A stretch of 64,000 nt of DNA, from contig CAKOGP040002424.1 of the NCBI GenBank assembly GCA_933822405.4, forward strand, positions 248,395 through 312,394, written 5' to 3'. Numbering within the stretch: the stretch's first letter is position 1; every line of letters begins with the position of its first letter. Source of the stretch: Cylindrotheca closterium (Eukaryota > Bacillariophyta > Bacillariophyceae > Bacillariales > Bacillariaceae). A program made the translations under genes and the position numbers. The notes below the pieces were generated by a model, which saw nothing but the letters and a program-made list of their open reading frames with translations, was not told where the DNA came from and did no database searches. Below are positions 26,746 through 37,044 of the stretch, one piece after another.

Positions 26746-28266
26746 TCAACTATATGAATGACCTACTGCTTGACAATGCTGAGCTAGACTGCGACTATTG
26801 GAAAATGGCTTTTGGCAAATTCTGCATTTCCAAACGTTCCTATTTCTCTCTTCCAAGAACAATTTCCTATCAACCATGAACAGCTGCTCCAAACCGTCAC
26901 AATCAACGAGATCGAACAACGCCTTGACCTCGTCTTTAACTTGTGATTCTTCTGGAAGTAAGCACTTTTGCATAGCGCAAGGTTTGGTTGCATTTAAACA
27001 GAAGGATAAGATCAACCGCACCCAAGCTTCAGCCTCTTGAAGATCTTGAACTCCTCCATGGTGTCGAAACTCATATGTCGAAGGGCGGTCGTGAAGTGTC
27101 ACGTTCGTCAGATTTAGTTTTCTGTAGCGATCCCAGCCTGGATTCATCATCTTCACAAGCTGTTTCCTGTGGTTTGTCGAGGATATCTTGTTCCATAGTT
27201 GGCGGTTGGATAGCTGGCCAAAGGCCATCCGATTGGATTGACAGTATTCGTTCCTGTTAGTACGGCGATTGCGTCCATGTGAATCATTCTCTGCAAACGA
27301 GACAAGAAGGTCGAAGGCATTCTCAAGAGCAACGAAGCAACGGGACACAGATTTCATTGCCTCGAGACTCGATATAGGACTACCTGGTTCAGCATCAACA
27401 TGCACATGGAAGCCACAACTCGCATTTGTAGAAACGCCGATTCGCCGGATATTATCCATGACAGATCTCAGCTGATTCAAGCCTTCGTCCCCTAGCAGGA
27501 CAGGAGAAACCAATTCGAAGCATAAATCAGAGTCATTCCCTCGAATGCTGCTGTCAGTGACTATTTTCCAATGCCTTGTCGTAGCGTGTGTATAGCCAAG
27601 AAATTCCACTTTCTCAGGGCCAATACTTGTAAGTTTTCTGGCTATCTTTTCCAAACTGAAGCCATCTCGATGTCCATCAGGGACAACGATTTCAATCTCC
27701 AGACCGAATCGAATTTGAGGCAATGGATTGAAGGTTAGCACATGTGATGGCGCTTTGGCGTCACATGCAGAGCACTTGTTTGCATAAGGCTGGTTTACAA
27801 ACGTGCAGAGTGGACAATCCCAACTACCAATTCGCTTGCCGTCGGACCTGTCGACAGTGTACTCGGTTGCTATTTCATTCATTTGTTCTACGAGTCTGCG
27901 CTTCTTGCTGGACACAAACGATAGCTGTGTTGCAGCAGCTATTTCTCGGTCTTCAATCTTTTCCATCTGTAATCTTGCAGACCTTTCAGATGCGTGGCTC
28001 ATGATGGACGCTTGGATTGCTGTCTCAGCATGACTTATCAGGGAAGCAAGGATTTCTGCTTCTCCTTCATTCCTGGGACATAGCTGTAGTCTCGACGACG
28101 GCTCGGATGCGTGGCTCATGAGGGAAGCATGAATCGCTTCTTGCTCTGTTTCGTCATGACTGGCAAATGCACGAGCGTAGCCTTCATTTTCTTGTTCTTG
28201 TTCGTGAGCTTGGTATGACTTGAGAGATTCTTCGATTGCTCGTCGCAAGTAATCCTCTTCTTCCAT
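26746..28266 (-). CDS. Amidoligase-domain protein with ubiquitin-interacting motifs, NZF-type zinc finger and C2H2 finger
   Basis: Single exon, 506 residues. Residues 2-18 (EEEDYLRRAIEESLKSY) match the ubiquitin-interacting motif: acidic start, then Leu, Ala and Ser correctly spaced. Three weaker UIM-like repeats follow at about 39-53, 78-92 and 106-120. Residues 149-168 form a RanBP2/NZF finger (WDCPLC, TF at 155-156, N158, CSAC), the variant whose Thr-Phe pair binds ubiquitin. Residues 186-430 resemble the amidoligase-2 family: FGLEIEI at 187-193, FELVSP, CGFHVHVD at 284-291 and YEFRHHGG at 398-405. A C2H2 finger closes the protein (C481, C484, H497, H503). Known amidoligases form amide bonds with ATP. 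Acting on ubiquitin or a ubiquitylated target is inference from the domain mix. Confidence 0.85.
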   Translation of the reverse strand: MEEEDYLRRAIEESLKSYQAHEQEQENEGYARAFASHDETEQEAIHASLMSHASEPSSRLQLCPRNEGEAEILASLISHAETAIQASIMSHASERSARLQMEKIEDREIAAATQLSFVSSKKRRLVEQMNEIATEYTVDRSDGKRIGSWDCPLCTFVNQPYANKCSACDAKAPSHVLTFNPLPQIRFGLEIEIVVPDGHRDGFSLEKIARKLTSIGPEKVEFLGYTHATTRHWKIVTDSSIRGNDSDLCFELVSPVLLGDEGLNQLRSVMDNIRRIGVSTNASCGFHVHVDAEPGSPISSLEAMKSVSRCFVALENAFDLLVSFAENDSHGRNRRTNRNEYCQSNRMAFGQLSNRQLWNKISSTNHRKQLVKMMNPGWDRYRKLNLTNVTLHDRPSTYEFRHHGGVQDLQEAEAWVRLILSFCLNATKPCAMQKCLLPEESQVKDEVKALFDLVDCDGLEQLFMVDRKLFLEERNRNVWKCRICQKPFSNSRSLAQHCQAVGHSYS

Positions 28267-28546
28267 TCTGTCTTGGCGATCGGAGTAGATATTATTACAA
28301 CCACTGCATCACTACCGGTACAGGCATCGATAGTTGATCATGGTCAATATCGTGTTTTTTCGTTTCGCTGTTAAAATACTGAGGGATTGTTTCCCCTAAA
28401 TAGTTTTATTTTGGGGGAATTGTAAAGAAGACAACATCAAACTTCGCAATTTGAAATTGGTGAAACTTAATATTATAGAGGCGGTTTACTTTCATAATCT
28501 GATAAGACAAATAAAAGTATTAATACTGGTACTCACTGATTATAGA

Positions 28547-29350
28547 ATGAGCCTTCAATGTATTCAGCACAATACCAGGCAGTCGATAGGCAGCCTGAGA
28601 CGCCTTTCGTCGATCGCCAAGAGAGAAACTCGAAACATTTTTTTGCCAGAGATGAGGATGCATCCATCGCATTTGAAGGGAGAAAGATACCGATTTCGCC
28701 GCTTCTCTGAAAACGGGCCCCCGGCAGAACTTGAACAGATGGTGGCAGAACAACAGCTGATTGTTCGCCATTCTAATGCAGATTCTGTAGTTAACCTCAA
28801 TGTAGGGGGGAAAGAGTTTGTTACGCTCAGATCAACTCTGCAGACTAATCCCGTCTTGTATGACCGAGTGCTGAAGGCCGAAATCAACAATGAGCTTGTC
28901 AAGGGTGCAGTCTTTGTCGATAGGGACCCTACACACTTTGGTACCATACTCCAGCATTTGCGGAATGTTGCAGACAGCATTACAATGGCTCATGCTGCAA
29001 AGAATCGGTTTAATCCTTTCACTACTCCCAAGACCGAGGTCAACATTCAAATTCCTGGAGATACTGCAAAACTGAGAGAGCTTTTTATCGAAGCAAGATA
29101 TTTCAAAATCAAAGAGCTGGAAGCCGTCCTCTGTGGATACGATTGGTGGTCTTGGCTGGCAAGCTTGTTGAGTGGAGGGGCAACCAACCCGTTCCATTCG
29201 GCATTGCAAGCTGCGAAAATCGCGCGAGGAACATTGCTAACCACTAGTGGTTTGAGTGGTTTGGGTATTTTGATCGGCGCGCAAAGAAAACGTTCTTCAG
29301 ATAGCGAGGCAACTGCAGCCGCAAAGCCGCTCCTAGAATCGAAGGCATAG
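28547..29350 (+). CDS. BTB/POZ (K+ channel tetramerisation-type) protein, possible mitochondrial presequence
   Basis: Intronless; 267 residues from the ATG at 28547 (the frame runs further upstream only from a TTG). A T1/KCTD-type BTB fold starts near residue 70: VVNLNVGGKEFVTLRSTLQT, followed by FVDRDPTHFGTILQHLR and KLRELFIEARYFKIKELEAVL. Such domains oligomerise and often recruit substrates to cullin-3 ubiquitin ligases. The first 35 residues contain many Arg and no acid until RETRN (SIGSLRRLSSIAKR), a composition like a mitochondrial presequence. A Gly-rich C-terminal segment follows. Later ATGs (for example at MRMHPS) would remove the presequence-like part. It lies back-to-back with the amidoligase gene, 280 nt apart. 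Confidence 0.75.
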   Translation: MSLQCIQHNTRQSIGSLRRLSSIAKRETRNIFLPEMRMHPSHLKGERYRFRRFSENGPPAELEQMVAEQQLIVRHSNADSVVNLNVGGKEFVTLRSTLQTNPVLYDRVLKAEINNELVKGAVFVDRDPTHFGTILQHLRNVADSITMAHAAKNRFNPFTTPKTEVNIQIPGDTAKLRELFIEARYFKIKELEAVLCGYDWWSWLASLLSGGATNPFHSALQAAKIARGTLLTTSGLSGLGILIGAQRKRSSDSEATAAAKPLLESKA

Positions 29351-29678
29351 CTCCTTCAGTAGAGAGTGGCATTTCTGTACGGTACTGTAACCAAAAGCAA
29401 TCGAGCAGAGCTCCCTGCATCGTAGGCTACAAGAGCATTGTTCAACCATTTAAGTATGTTGCTGATGATCCATGACACTATAGTAAATGTTTTTGCAGAT
29501 GATGAGAACCTTGTGATTGCTTTTCCATAATATATGACTAAGTTGATGACGAAGAAAATACATCGCAATGATTGTTAACTACCGATTTTTATTTTTATGG
29601 AAAAGGATCATCCTCTACGGGTTTTATTTTAAAAGCATTCCCCAGAAGCTTGAACAAAATTTAACAGGTTGGAATGTA
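29351..29678. other. Intergenic between convergent genes, no gene seen
   Basis: About 328 bases between two stop codons facing each other. It is AT-rich with short frames only, and would hold the two 3' UTRs and polyadenylation sites. Confidence 0.5.
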
Positions 29679-30158
29679 CTAGGGACTGCCTCCTACATCT
29701 TCCTTTGTGACTTGAATGGCGTTACAAACGCAGCGGGTTGTAAATGCATTGATGAATGTTCGAGGCTCTTCTTCGCACAGGGTAGCTGTCGATTCACAAA
29801 GATCGTCATCTCGTAGCACAGTAATGACCACGATTAAGAGGAGAGATGTTGGAATTAGACATAGTATCAGAAAATGTACGAAGCTAGCTCTTTGGACTCG
29901 TTGTAATTCACGTAGTAGAATAGACCGCCGCCTTTCTTCTAGTTCCGGAGAGTCTTGCTCCGCCCACAAAGCTGATGTGGAATCCATCGCATTCTGGCGG
30001 TCAAGGACAATCACTGTTTCATCGTCATCGTCATCATCACAATTATCTCGATTTTCGCTCTCTGCATTGTTTAAAAGCGAAGCCTTAACTTTTTCGCTGG
30101 AGATGGAGTTGCCTTTGTCGTGTTCCTCTTGCTCGTTGCGTCGCTCGGTTGATGCCAT
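29679..30158 (-). CDS. Unknown single-pass membrane protein with acidic N-terminus
   Basis: Intronless, 159 residues. The first 90 residues are polar with an acidic run (CDDDDDDETVIV). One transmembrane helix follows (FLILCLIPTSLLLIVVITVL). A short C-terminal domain of about 45 residues carries four Cys (LCES, LCEE, CVC), suggesting disulfides in a luminal or extracellular compartment. There is no N-terminal signal, so a type II orientation is likely. No family is recognised. The antisense frame on the plus strand over the same region is a shadow. The start is supported by a single ATG at 30158 and the divergent neighbour 296 nt away. Confidence 0.6.
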   Translation of the reverse strand: MASTERRNEQEEHDKGNSISSEKVKASLLNNAESENRDNCDDDDDDETVIVLDRQNAMDSTSALWAEQDSPELEERRRSILLRELQRVQRASFVHFLILCLIPTSLLLIVVITVLRDDDLCESTATLCEEEPRTFINAFTTRCVCNAIQVTKEDVGGSP

Positions 30159-30453
30159 GGTAAGAAGTAGGACTACAGAATACGAGCTTCTTGGAAGTAG
30201 TTCGTTTGCTTCGGAAGGAAGGGTGTTGCCAAATTTTGGCGGAGTAATTCTGTGAAGGATGTACCAGAGGCTACGTGAGCGATCGTAGATTGAGATGAGA
30301 GAGGCAATTCATTCGACAACTTGGATTACTGTTGTCCATATCAGGCAAGACGTTTTTATTGAAAAAGAAATTCTCCTTTTATTTCAGATTGCATGCTGGA
30401 TATATCTCACCTTTTCAATGCTGCAGAACCAAGAGTGCTAGTGCCTGAAAGAA

Positions 30454-31428
30454 ATGGCGCAAAGAGTAGGAGATGTACGATCGTTTGAAATCTGGACCCT
30501 ACCGGATGTCTTACTGTACCACATCAGTCAATTTGCCGCGCCACAAACCGCAAGAGCAGCATTTTTCTGTCATAAGCTTGCTCCATTGAACAAAGCCTCA
30601 TTTAAAACAATCTTGGAGGAAGAAAAAGGCGACTCCATTTGGGATCTCGTCCTTTCTGGGGACTATGGAGTTAGCTCTGGGCATCAATGTCAGACAAGAC
30701 GAGTATCCAAGCGGTTGAAACGGAGTCTGATGGATCAGGTGCGAGATGCCCACATCCTGCTCAAGGACAATACAGAAATTGCATACTTTTATCTCTCAGA
30801 ACATTGCAATTCTTCGGGAAATTCAAACTGTCTCACAAAGGGTAAGCTATGTGGGCTAATCAATGAATATGGTCCACATCTAATGATCAATAAAGCAATA
30901 TCATCTGGTGGTACCTTTCTGGTGGAAGTTTGCAGGGCAAGGCACGTTAAGAAAACGACAATATTACAGTGCGTGCAGGAGCTGGTCGAAAGACAAGGGG
31001 CTCTAGTCGACCAGAAGACACGCGAAGCGTCCAATTCTTCCCTTACGGCTGTATCAGTTGCGGCTGTTCGTGGTCTGCCCAACGTTGTCAAGTATCTTCT
31101 ATCAAAAGGTGCGAACCCAGATATCAAATGTTCTGGCAGGTTTCGGCTTTCGACCAACTCCAGAATGAGCATACGATGTGTAGGAAGTGCAATAGGGTTT
31201 GCACAATCAATGCTGGATATGGAATTGAAAGTAGGAGCTGTCCCTGAAGACCTTGTCGATCTGAAACAATGCGTGAAGTTGTTGTCTCGACGATCGGGGG
31301 TGCAACTGCGTTCGAGCCCATCAAAAATACCGGCTGACTCTATGCCCCCCGCTGAGATAGCTATAGACCACCGAGGGGGGCAACCTATGCGCAAACGACC
31401 AAAAACGAATGCAAGGGGCAAAAAATAG
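30454..31428 (+). CDS. F-box-like/ankyrin-repeat protein, tandem copy 1
   Basis: Intronless, 324 residues. An F-box-like start (FEIWTLPDVLLYHISQFAAP) is followed by a helical region and a C-terminal ankyrin-type segment (SVAAVRGLPNVVKYLLSKGANPDIKC). The next gene (31745-32581) is a close paralogue over almost the whole length, so this is a local tandem duplication. Copy 1 alone has a basic C-terminal tail of about 45 residues (PMRKRPKTNARGKK), possibly nuclear. In copy 1 an upstream ATG shared with copy 2 runs into a stop after seven codons, which supports MAQ at 30454 as the true start. F-box plus ankyrin would suggest an SCF-type substrate adaptor, inferred only. Confidence 0.75.
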   Translation: MAQRVGDVRSFEIWTLPDVLLYHISQFAAPQTARAAFFCHKLAPLNKASFKTILEEEKGDSIWDLVLSGDYGVSSGHQCQTRRVSKRLKRSLMDQVRDAHILLKDNTEIAYFYLSEHCNSSGNSNCLTKGKLCGLINEYGPHLMINKAISSGGTFLVEVCRARHVKKTTILQCVQELVERQGALVDQKTREASNSSLTAVSVAAVRGLPNVVKYLLSKGANPDIKCSGRFRLSTNSRMSIRCVGSAIGFAQSMLDMELKVGAVPEDLVDLKQCVKLLSRRSGVQLRSSPSKIPADSMPPAEIAIDHRGGQPMRKRPKTNARGKK

Positions 31429-31744
31429 AATAGGTTTTGCATATTTCACACCAGGAATGGTGAAATAGAAGCACCTCCTCCCTTCAATTTTTCTCATCCG
31501 AAGGGGACACCAAACTCCGATGATACAGCAATTTTTCTACTTCCATCGAAAAGGAAGTTCGGTAACGTGGTGAAGAACCTCGCATCTTCTGTAGTTGGTG
31601 GTTGGGCGGGCGGGTTTTTGAGGACTTTCATTCGACCACTTGGATTCAGGATTGCACATCTTCATCTCACTCGTGAAAACCTCTGTTGCTGGACGTCACG
31701 CCTTTTCAATGCTGCAGAAGTACAAGGACAAGTGTCTGAAAAGA
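31429..31744. other. Spacer between tandem duplicates
   Basis: About 316 bases. The last 45 nt upstream of the copy 2 start (CTTTTCAATGCTGCAGAA onwards) match the sequence just upstream of copy 1, so the duplication unit includes 5' flanking DNA. A short inverted repeat-like TGGGCGGGCGGG stretch lies near 31602. No gene seen. Confidence 0.5.
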
Positions 31745-32581
31745 ATGGCTCGAAGAAAAAGAGATGCACTCTCGTTTGAAATTTGGACCCTACCGGATGT
31801 TTTACTTTACCACATCAGTCAATTTGCAGCACAGCAAACAGCTAGGGCTTCATTTTTTTGTCACAAGCTTGCTCCATTGAATAAAGCCTCATTTAAAATC
31901 GTCTTCGAGGAGGAAAGAAGTGACTCACTTTGGGAGCTTGTCCTTTCTGGGGACTATGGTATTATTTCTGGGAATCAACGTCAGTCAAGACGAGCATCCA
32001 AACGGTTGAAACGAAGTCTTCTTGACCAAGTACGAAATGCCCACATCCTGCAGAAGAACAAAGCAGAAATTGCCTACTTCCATCTCTCGGAATATTGCAA
32101 CTCTTCGGAGAAAGCAGGCTGCCTCACGAGGGCTAAGCTATGTGGTTTAATCAATGAATATGGTCCTCATCTAACGGTCAATAAAGCAATATCATCTGGA
32201 GGTACCTTTCTGGTGGAAGTCTGCGCGGCAAGGAACGTAAAGAAATCGACAATATTGCAGTGTGTGCAAGAGCTGGTCGAAAAACAAGGGGCTCTGGTCG
32301 ACCAGAAGACACGCGAAGCGTCCAACTGTTCCCTTACCCCCATATCAGTTGCGGCTGTTCGTGGAATGCCCAAGGTTGTCAAGTATCTTCTATCAAAAAG
32401 TGCGAACCCAGATATCAGATGTTCTGGCAGGTTCCAACTTTCCACCCATTCTAGAACGAGTATAACATGCATAGGAAGTGCGTTAGAATTTGCGCAATCA
32501 ATGTTAGAGGCCGAATTGAAAGTAGGAGCGACCCACGAAGAGCTGGTAGATCTTCGACAATGCGTAAAGTTATTGTCTTGA
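31745..32581 (+). CDS. F-box-like/ankyrin-repeat protein, tandem copy 2
   Basis: Intronless, 278 residues from the ATG at 31745, chosen because it aligns with the start of copy 1; ATG 31709 would add 12 residues. It is collinear with copy 1 from FEIWTLPDVLLYHISQFAA to QCVKLLS, where it stops, lacking the basic tail. The ankyrin helices (AAVRGMPKVVKYLLSKSANP) are kept. Differences are mostly single residues spread along the length with no frame break, so both copies appear functional. Substitutions such as GANPDIK to SANPDIR fall in the ankyrin loop, where binding specificity would change. Confidence 0.74.
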   Translation: MARRKRDALSFEIWTLPDVLLYHISQFAAQQTARASFFCHKLAPLNKASFKIVFEEERSDSLWELVLSGDYGIISGNQRQSRRASKRLKRSLLDQVRNAHILQKNKAEIAYFHLSEYCNSSEKAGCLTRAKLCGLINEYGPHLTVNKAISSGGTFLVEVCAARNVKKSTILQCVQELVEKQGALVDQKTREASNCSLTPISVAAVRGMPKVVKYLLSKSANPDIRCSGRFQLSTHSRTSITCIGSALEFAQSMLEAELKVGATHEELVDLRQCVKLLS

Positions 32582-32881
32582 TAGCTAGTATTTTTATAAA
32601 TAATTACTAAGATCATGTTAATGTCGCCAACAAAGTTGGACTTGCGATCACATAAAACCGTATCTGGTGCATACCTATATAAAATGATGAGCGATTGATA
32701 GATTGATACATACTGGGTCTGCATTGTATTGCTTCGCTTGTGGGATTTTGATTGTGATTGATTCATTGGACTGCTTTGGATGTTATGTACGTCGACCGAA
32801 ACCAAGTAGACACCAACCAAGTTTTCTTCTTTCCTAGAAAACACATCTCCGTCAACAAGATCAATAGGAAGCAACAGAACA

Positions 32882-34742
32882 ATGGAGGGTCCTACTGCAG
32901 TCGACGTTCCTGTCGATATCAGCTCAAATGATGCGAATGCGCGAATGGTACAAGTTTTGTGTTGTTTGTGTGGAATTTCCATCACTCCCAACTCTGCAAA
33001 TACATGCGCCAACTGTTTGGCAAGTTCATCCGACATTACAAAAGGCATCAGCACTGAATCGACTCTTCACCAGTGCAAAAGTTGCCAAAGATGGCACAAG
33101 GAAGCTGGAAAATGGATGGCGTGTGACCTAGAAAGTCGGGAGCTGATGGCGCTATGCCTCGCCAACATTAGCGGATTGAAGTCTTCAAAGAAAAATGATC
33201 AACGTATCCGCCTTATCGATGCAAATTGGATCTGGACAGAGCCACACTCCATGAGACTGAAAGTTCGTTTGACAATTCAGAAGGAGGTCCACACCGGTAC
33301 TATTCTTCAGCAGGCATTTACGGTTGTTTTCGTAGTGAGGAACCAACAGTGCATGGAATGTCAAGCCGAATACCGGCAGGGGTCTTGGAAGTCTCTGGTT
33401 CAAGTTCGCCAACGTGTTGCCCACAAGAGAACATTCCTATACCTTGAACAATTGATTCTAAAGCACGGTGCGCACCGTGGATGCCTCAGCATCGAAACAT
33501 TCGGTGACGGTATGGATTTTTATTTCCCTGACAAGGGGAAAGCTGGACGATTCATCTCCTTTCTCGAGAATTGTGTCCCAACCAAGGTATATCAACGCGC
33601 TTTGCTCCTTTCCGTATCAACGATCCTCGTCACAACCTCACATCTTTCTTCTTCAGATCAAAACATCCAAAAAGCTTATCTCGACTGACGACAAATCGAA
33701 CATTTCCAACTTCAAGTACACAAACTTTGTGGAGATCTGTCCGTTGTGTAAAGACGATCTTTTATTCCTACCAGCAAAGACCGCCCGCAACCTTGGAAAC
33801 ATTGCGCGTCTGGTCCTAGTGAAGAGCATTTCAAATCTCATTAACTTGATTGATCCCTTGACGGGACAAACAGCTTCAATGAACGTTGAGTCTTTCTGGG
33901 CTGACCCAATCCGTCCTCTTATCACAGCCGCTCGATCGCGAATGACGAGGTATGTTGTTTTGGGAAAAGAACCAGTATTCCTTCGAAGGAATGTGTCAAA
34001 AAGAGCAACTTCCCGAAAACAAAGAACTCGTCTTGCAAATCTATCTTTGGCAAGAGAAAGTGATCTTGGTGTCAACGACAAGCAATTCGATGAGCTATCA
34101 TACGTTGGATACCTCATGAAGGCTGGGGATGTGTGTGTTGGTTATGATTTGACAGAGACCCAGTTCGTTGACGACGATGCTGAAGAATTCAGAGCAGCAG
34201 GTAAATTGCCAAATGCCATCATTCTCCGCAAATTGTACGGAGGTGTTGCGACTGGCGAATCTGACGCAGCCAAGAAGAGAATATGGCGTCTACAGCGCCT
34301 CGATGTTCAAGTTGCGGAAAGCATGAAGAGTGCCAGAGCTCAGAAGCAAGAAGCAGAACAGGAGGATATGGATGAAGAAGACTTTATGAGAGAAGTCGAA
34401 GCAGACAAGGAAATGAGAAATCAAATGAATGTCTACAAGAGTGACGCACTTAAGCAGAAGAAGGAAGAGGAAGACGCTGCAATGGATAATGATGAGGATA
34501 GCGAGGATGACCAGGAAGTCCAATTAGAAGAACTCCTTGAAAACCTTGTTGTGGACAGTGGGCCTGATCCTGAAGACAATCCTGAAAACCAAGAAGGATT
34601 CGCCAGCTACGAAGAAGGCGAGAAGGCCGCCAAGGATGGTATCCGATATGTTGGCCGTGAAGAAGCTAGAAATATGAAAGAAAAGGAGTCTGCTGTTCCA
34701 ACAAAAGCTTTCAGCGACGAGTATGACCTATCGGATTTGTAA
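32882..34742 (+). CDS. NMD3: 60S ribosomal export adaptor NMD3
   Basis: Exons 32882-33586 and 33657-34742 flank a 70-nt intron (GTATAT...CTTCAG, phase 0) and give 596 residues. The N-terminus has the zinc-binding Cys pairs of NMD3 (CCLC 27-30, CANC 42-45, CKSC 65-68). The eIF5A-like central part contains NFVEICPLCKDDLLFLP and RLVLVKSISNLINLIDPLTGQ. The acidic C-terminal tail (EDSEDDQEVQLEELLENL) corresponds to the region with the leucine-rich export signal bound by CRM1. NMD3 joins late pre-60S particles in the nucleus and carries them out; it is released in the cytoplasm. A 50-codon downstream frame in the intron is not coding. Confidence 0.95.
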
Positions 34743-34892
34743 TCTTTCCGATATTTCTTGAGTAATCAATATAAAATCATGTCTATTAGTTCTTGTTTGA
34801 TTTCTAGAACTGTTTACTTGCAACACAGTTTAACATGCCATCTCCGCAAAAGTTTCGTGTTCTATCAATTCTCTATCATTTTCATATACTCT

Positions 34893-36483
34893 TCACAAAA
34901 GATCGACATAAAGCTTTTGAACACTGAAGTAGGTTCCAATGACGCCCACAGAGGCCCCAACAATCAAAAGTAGCAAAGCAAGGCACGAGTACCCTTCGAG
35001 CCGCATAGCCAATAAACCCGGAAGGATAAAGGCAATGATTGTGCCCGAAAAACATCCCACAAGATCGAGAACATCACCAAGATTGGGAGCAGCAATGGCA
35101 AGCCCTGTGCAAACAAACCACAAAGAAGTCGTCAGGAAGACATGGCCAACGAGCCGCAGCTGTCTGCTGTCTTCAGGAAGTAGCCAATTTCTCGGAGTTG
35201 CAATGCTCTTCAAATGGTTCAGGATCGAAGGCTCTGATGATGTGGCTGGTGCACCATTTTGGTCATCACCATTTTCTTCCTGAATCTCATTTCCTCCTTC
35301 CACATCCTCATTGGAATCGAGAAGAGGCTCCAACAGTTCAGATTGTGGATCAGTATCAATCGCGCTACTAGAACTGTTGTCCTCTCTGATGCACGGATGA
35401 ACAAGTACTACAATGAGAAGTTCCCGACATGTAAATAAAGGAAGTGGGAACGTCAGGACCATTGTCGTGCACAACAGAATTTTCGCCACATCTATCATCC
35501 AGCTTTGAGGATAAATATCAAAGATATCAGATTCCGTCTTGTCCCAGAATGTCATGTAAACAAATAATCCCACCGTTACAGAGATTGAGGTAGCTGTAAA
35601 TAGGGACCACGATGACACCTTCTTGAAGTTATCCAGTGTTTGTAGATTCGGCTTTAGCGAGCCAAAGACCAAATGAACAGTATGCTGCGAGACAAAAGTA
35701 AAAACAAATGTTCCCAAACTCTCTATGATCCCAGGCCGAATTTCCAGCCAATCCTTGGAAAAACTTGTCGATGGCTCTCCGATATCTGGACATCCAAAAT
35801 AAATGTACATCACAATGGCAACAATGGAAACCATCGACACCAAGCTGACGACAGAGAAGCTCGCCAATGGAGTCATGTCTCTCAGCAAGCAAAGCGGTAG
35901 AATCATAGTAAGGGATATCATCCACGTGAACGATGACGGCTCGTCCAAGATGTGATGGAACCATGCTTTTGAAGTTGATTTAGAGCCAAAGATCAAATGG
36001 CCCAGAGCAGGCGCCAGATTGTCCCTGATGACAACAATGTATGCCACCAGACACCCAAATGCATAAAACAGTTTACAAATGAGGACTGTCACTCGGCCTG
36101 TACGACCTAGTCCTTCCGCTGCCAAACCCTCATAGGATTGATCTTCAATACCGAGCGAGAGTCGAATGACCAAATCTAGTGACAACTTGGTCAGCAAGCC
36201 AAAGAAGATTATCAGCGCTATCGAAACGAAACCCCCCGACGCCGCAATCGCTCCACCAAGACCAATTGCGCCCGCACCTACCTGGAAGAAGAACAAGCAA
36301 AAAGATAAGGCGAGAACAGAAGCGGCGGGCAAAAATTGCCAGAGCAAAACTTACAATGGCATTCGTGAAATTGAAAATGGCACCGGCAACGTTAGATCCT
36401 TGGGCTGTTCCTTCTTCTGCTCGAGAGGATTCATCATTTTCAGCTTCTGAGTCTGTAAGAGATGCCGTTTCTTGTTGCTGCAT
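34893..36483 (-). CDS. Amino acid transporter, AAAP/SLC38-like family
   Basis: Exons 36483-36355 and 36281-34893 with a 73-nt intron (GTAAGT...TCCAG, phase 0) give 505 residues. The join rebuilds the family's first membrane helix signature (FNFTNAIVGAGAIGLGGAIA). About eleven hydrophobic segments follow, with the conserved loop GRTGRVTVLICKLFYAFGCL. A long acidic loop (about residues 335-375, NEDVEGGNEIQEENGDDQNG) sits between helices, common in vacuolar AVT-type members. It probably carries neutral amino acids, coupled to H+ or Na+, at the plasma membrane or vacuole. The N-terminus has no signal peptide, as is normal for this family. Confidence 0.9.
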
Positions 36484-37044
36484 CGTTGATCTTTATTCTT
36501 GAGAACGGCAGGTAACAGGAAGTGTCTCGGCAGTGTGTGAGACCAAGATGTCTGATCGGTCGACACTATATTTGGCATCTATTGTTCAGATAAGATGACA
36601 CGACTTGTTGACGTTGAGAAAAAGAACTTTGAATTTTGATTTGAGACTAGTTCTGTCTTTCATTTCTTCTCGTCTGTCCAACAGCCGTTTCAGACAAACT
36701 ACAGAACTTTTGATGGACTTTTGGCTGGATGGTGTAATGATGAACAGAGCAGACATCCGTATTGTAGGTACCTGGTACCATACCATCGGAAGAGAATATG
36801 ACAAATCACTGTTCCACATTTGCAATGAGATCCATCGTATTTTAACAATGTTAAAACCTCCAAATTGTGCCCCACAAGAAAAACAGATTCATTCTCCCAC
36901 CACCTTCCTAGTAAGCAACAAGTTGATCGAGTCTCCCTATTATCCCTCAACGCGAACAACATTAAAAGTATTGAAAATAGCATTCAAGAATACAAACAAC
37001 TAGCAATTGTACGACTTTCTTTTTTATAAAATTCAATTCTATGC
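36484..37044. other. Intergenic between transporter start and eL18 stop
   Basis: About 560 bases. It holds one copy of the 10-mer GGTACCTGGT (36767-36776) in a palindromic GGTACC...GGTACC setting. A 132-codon plus-strand frame lacks an ATG at its start and any family motif, so no gene is called. The transporter promoter should lie in the left part. Confidence 0.5.

Noticed and set aside
29716..30255. 179-codon plus-strand frame opposite the small membrane protein
   Set aside because: Ser/Arg-rich shadow of the acidic minus-strand protein, no hydrophobic or conserved segment.
36605..37003. 132-codon plus-strand frame between transporter and eL18
   Set aside because: Begins at TTG; the first ATG comes after 36 codons, there are no motifs, and it spans the transporter promoter. 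Not supported as a gene.
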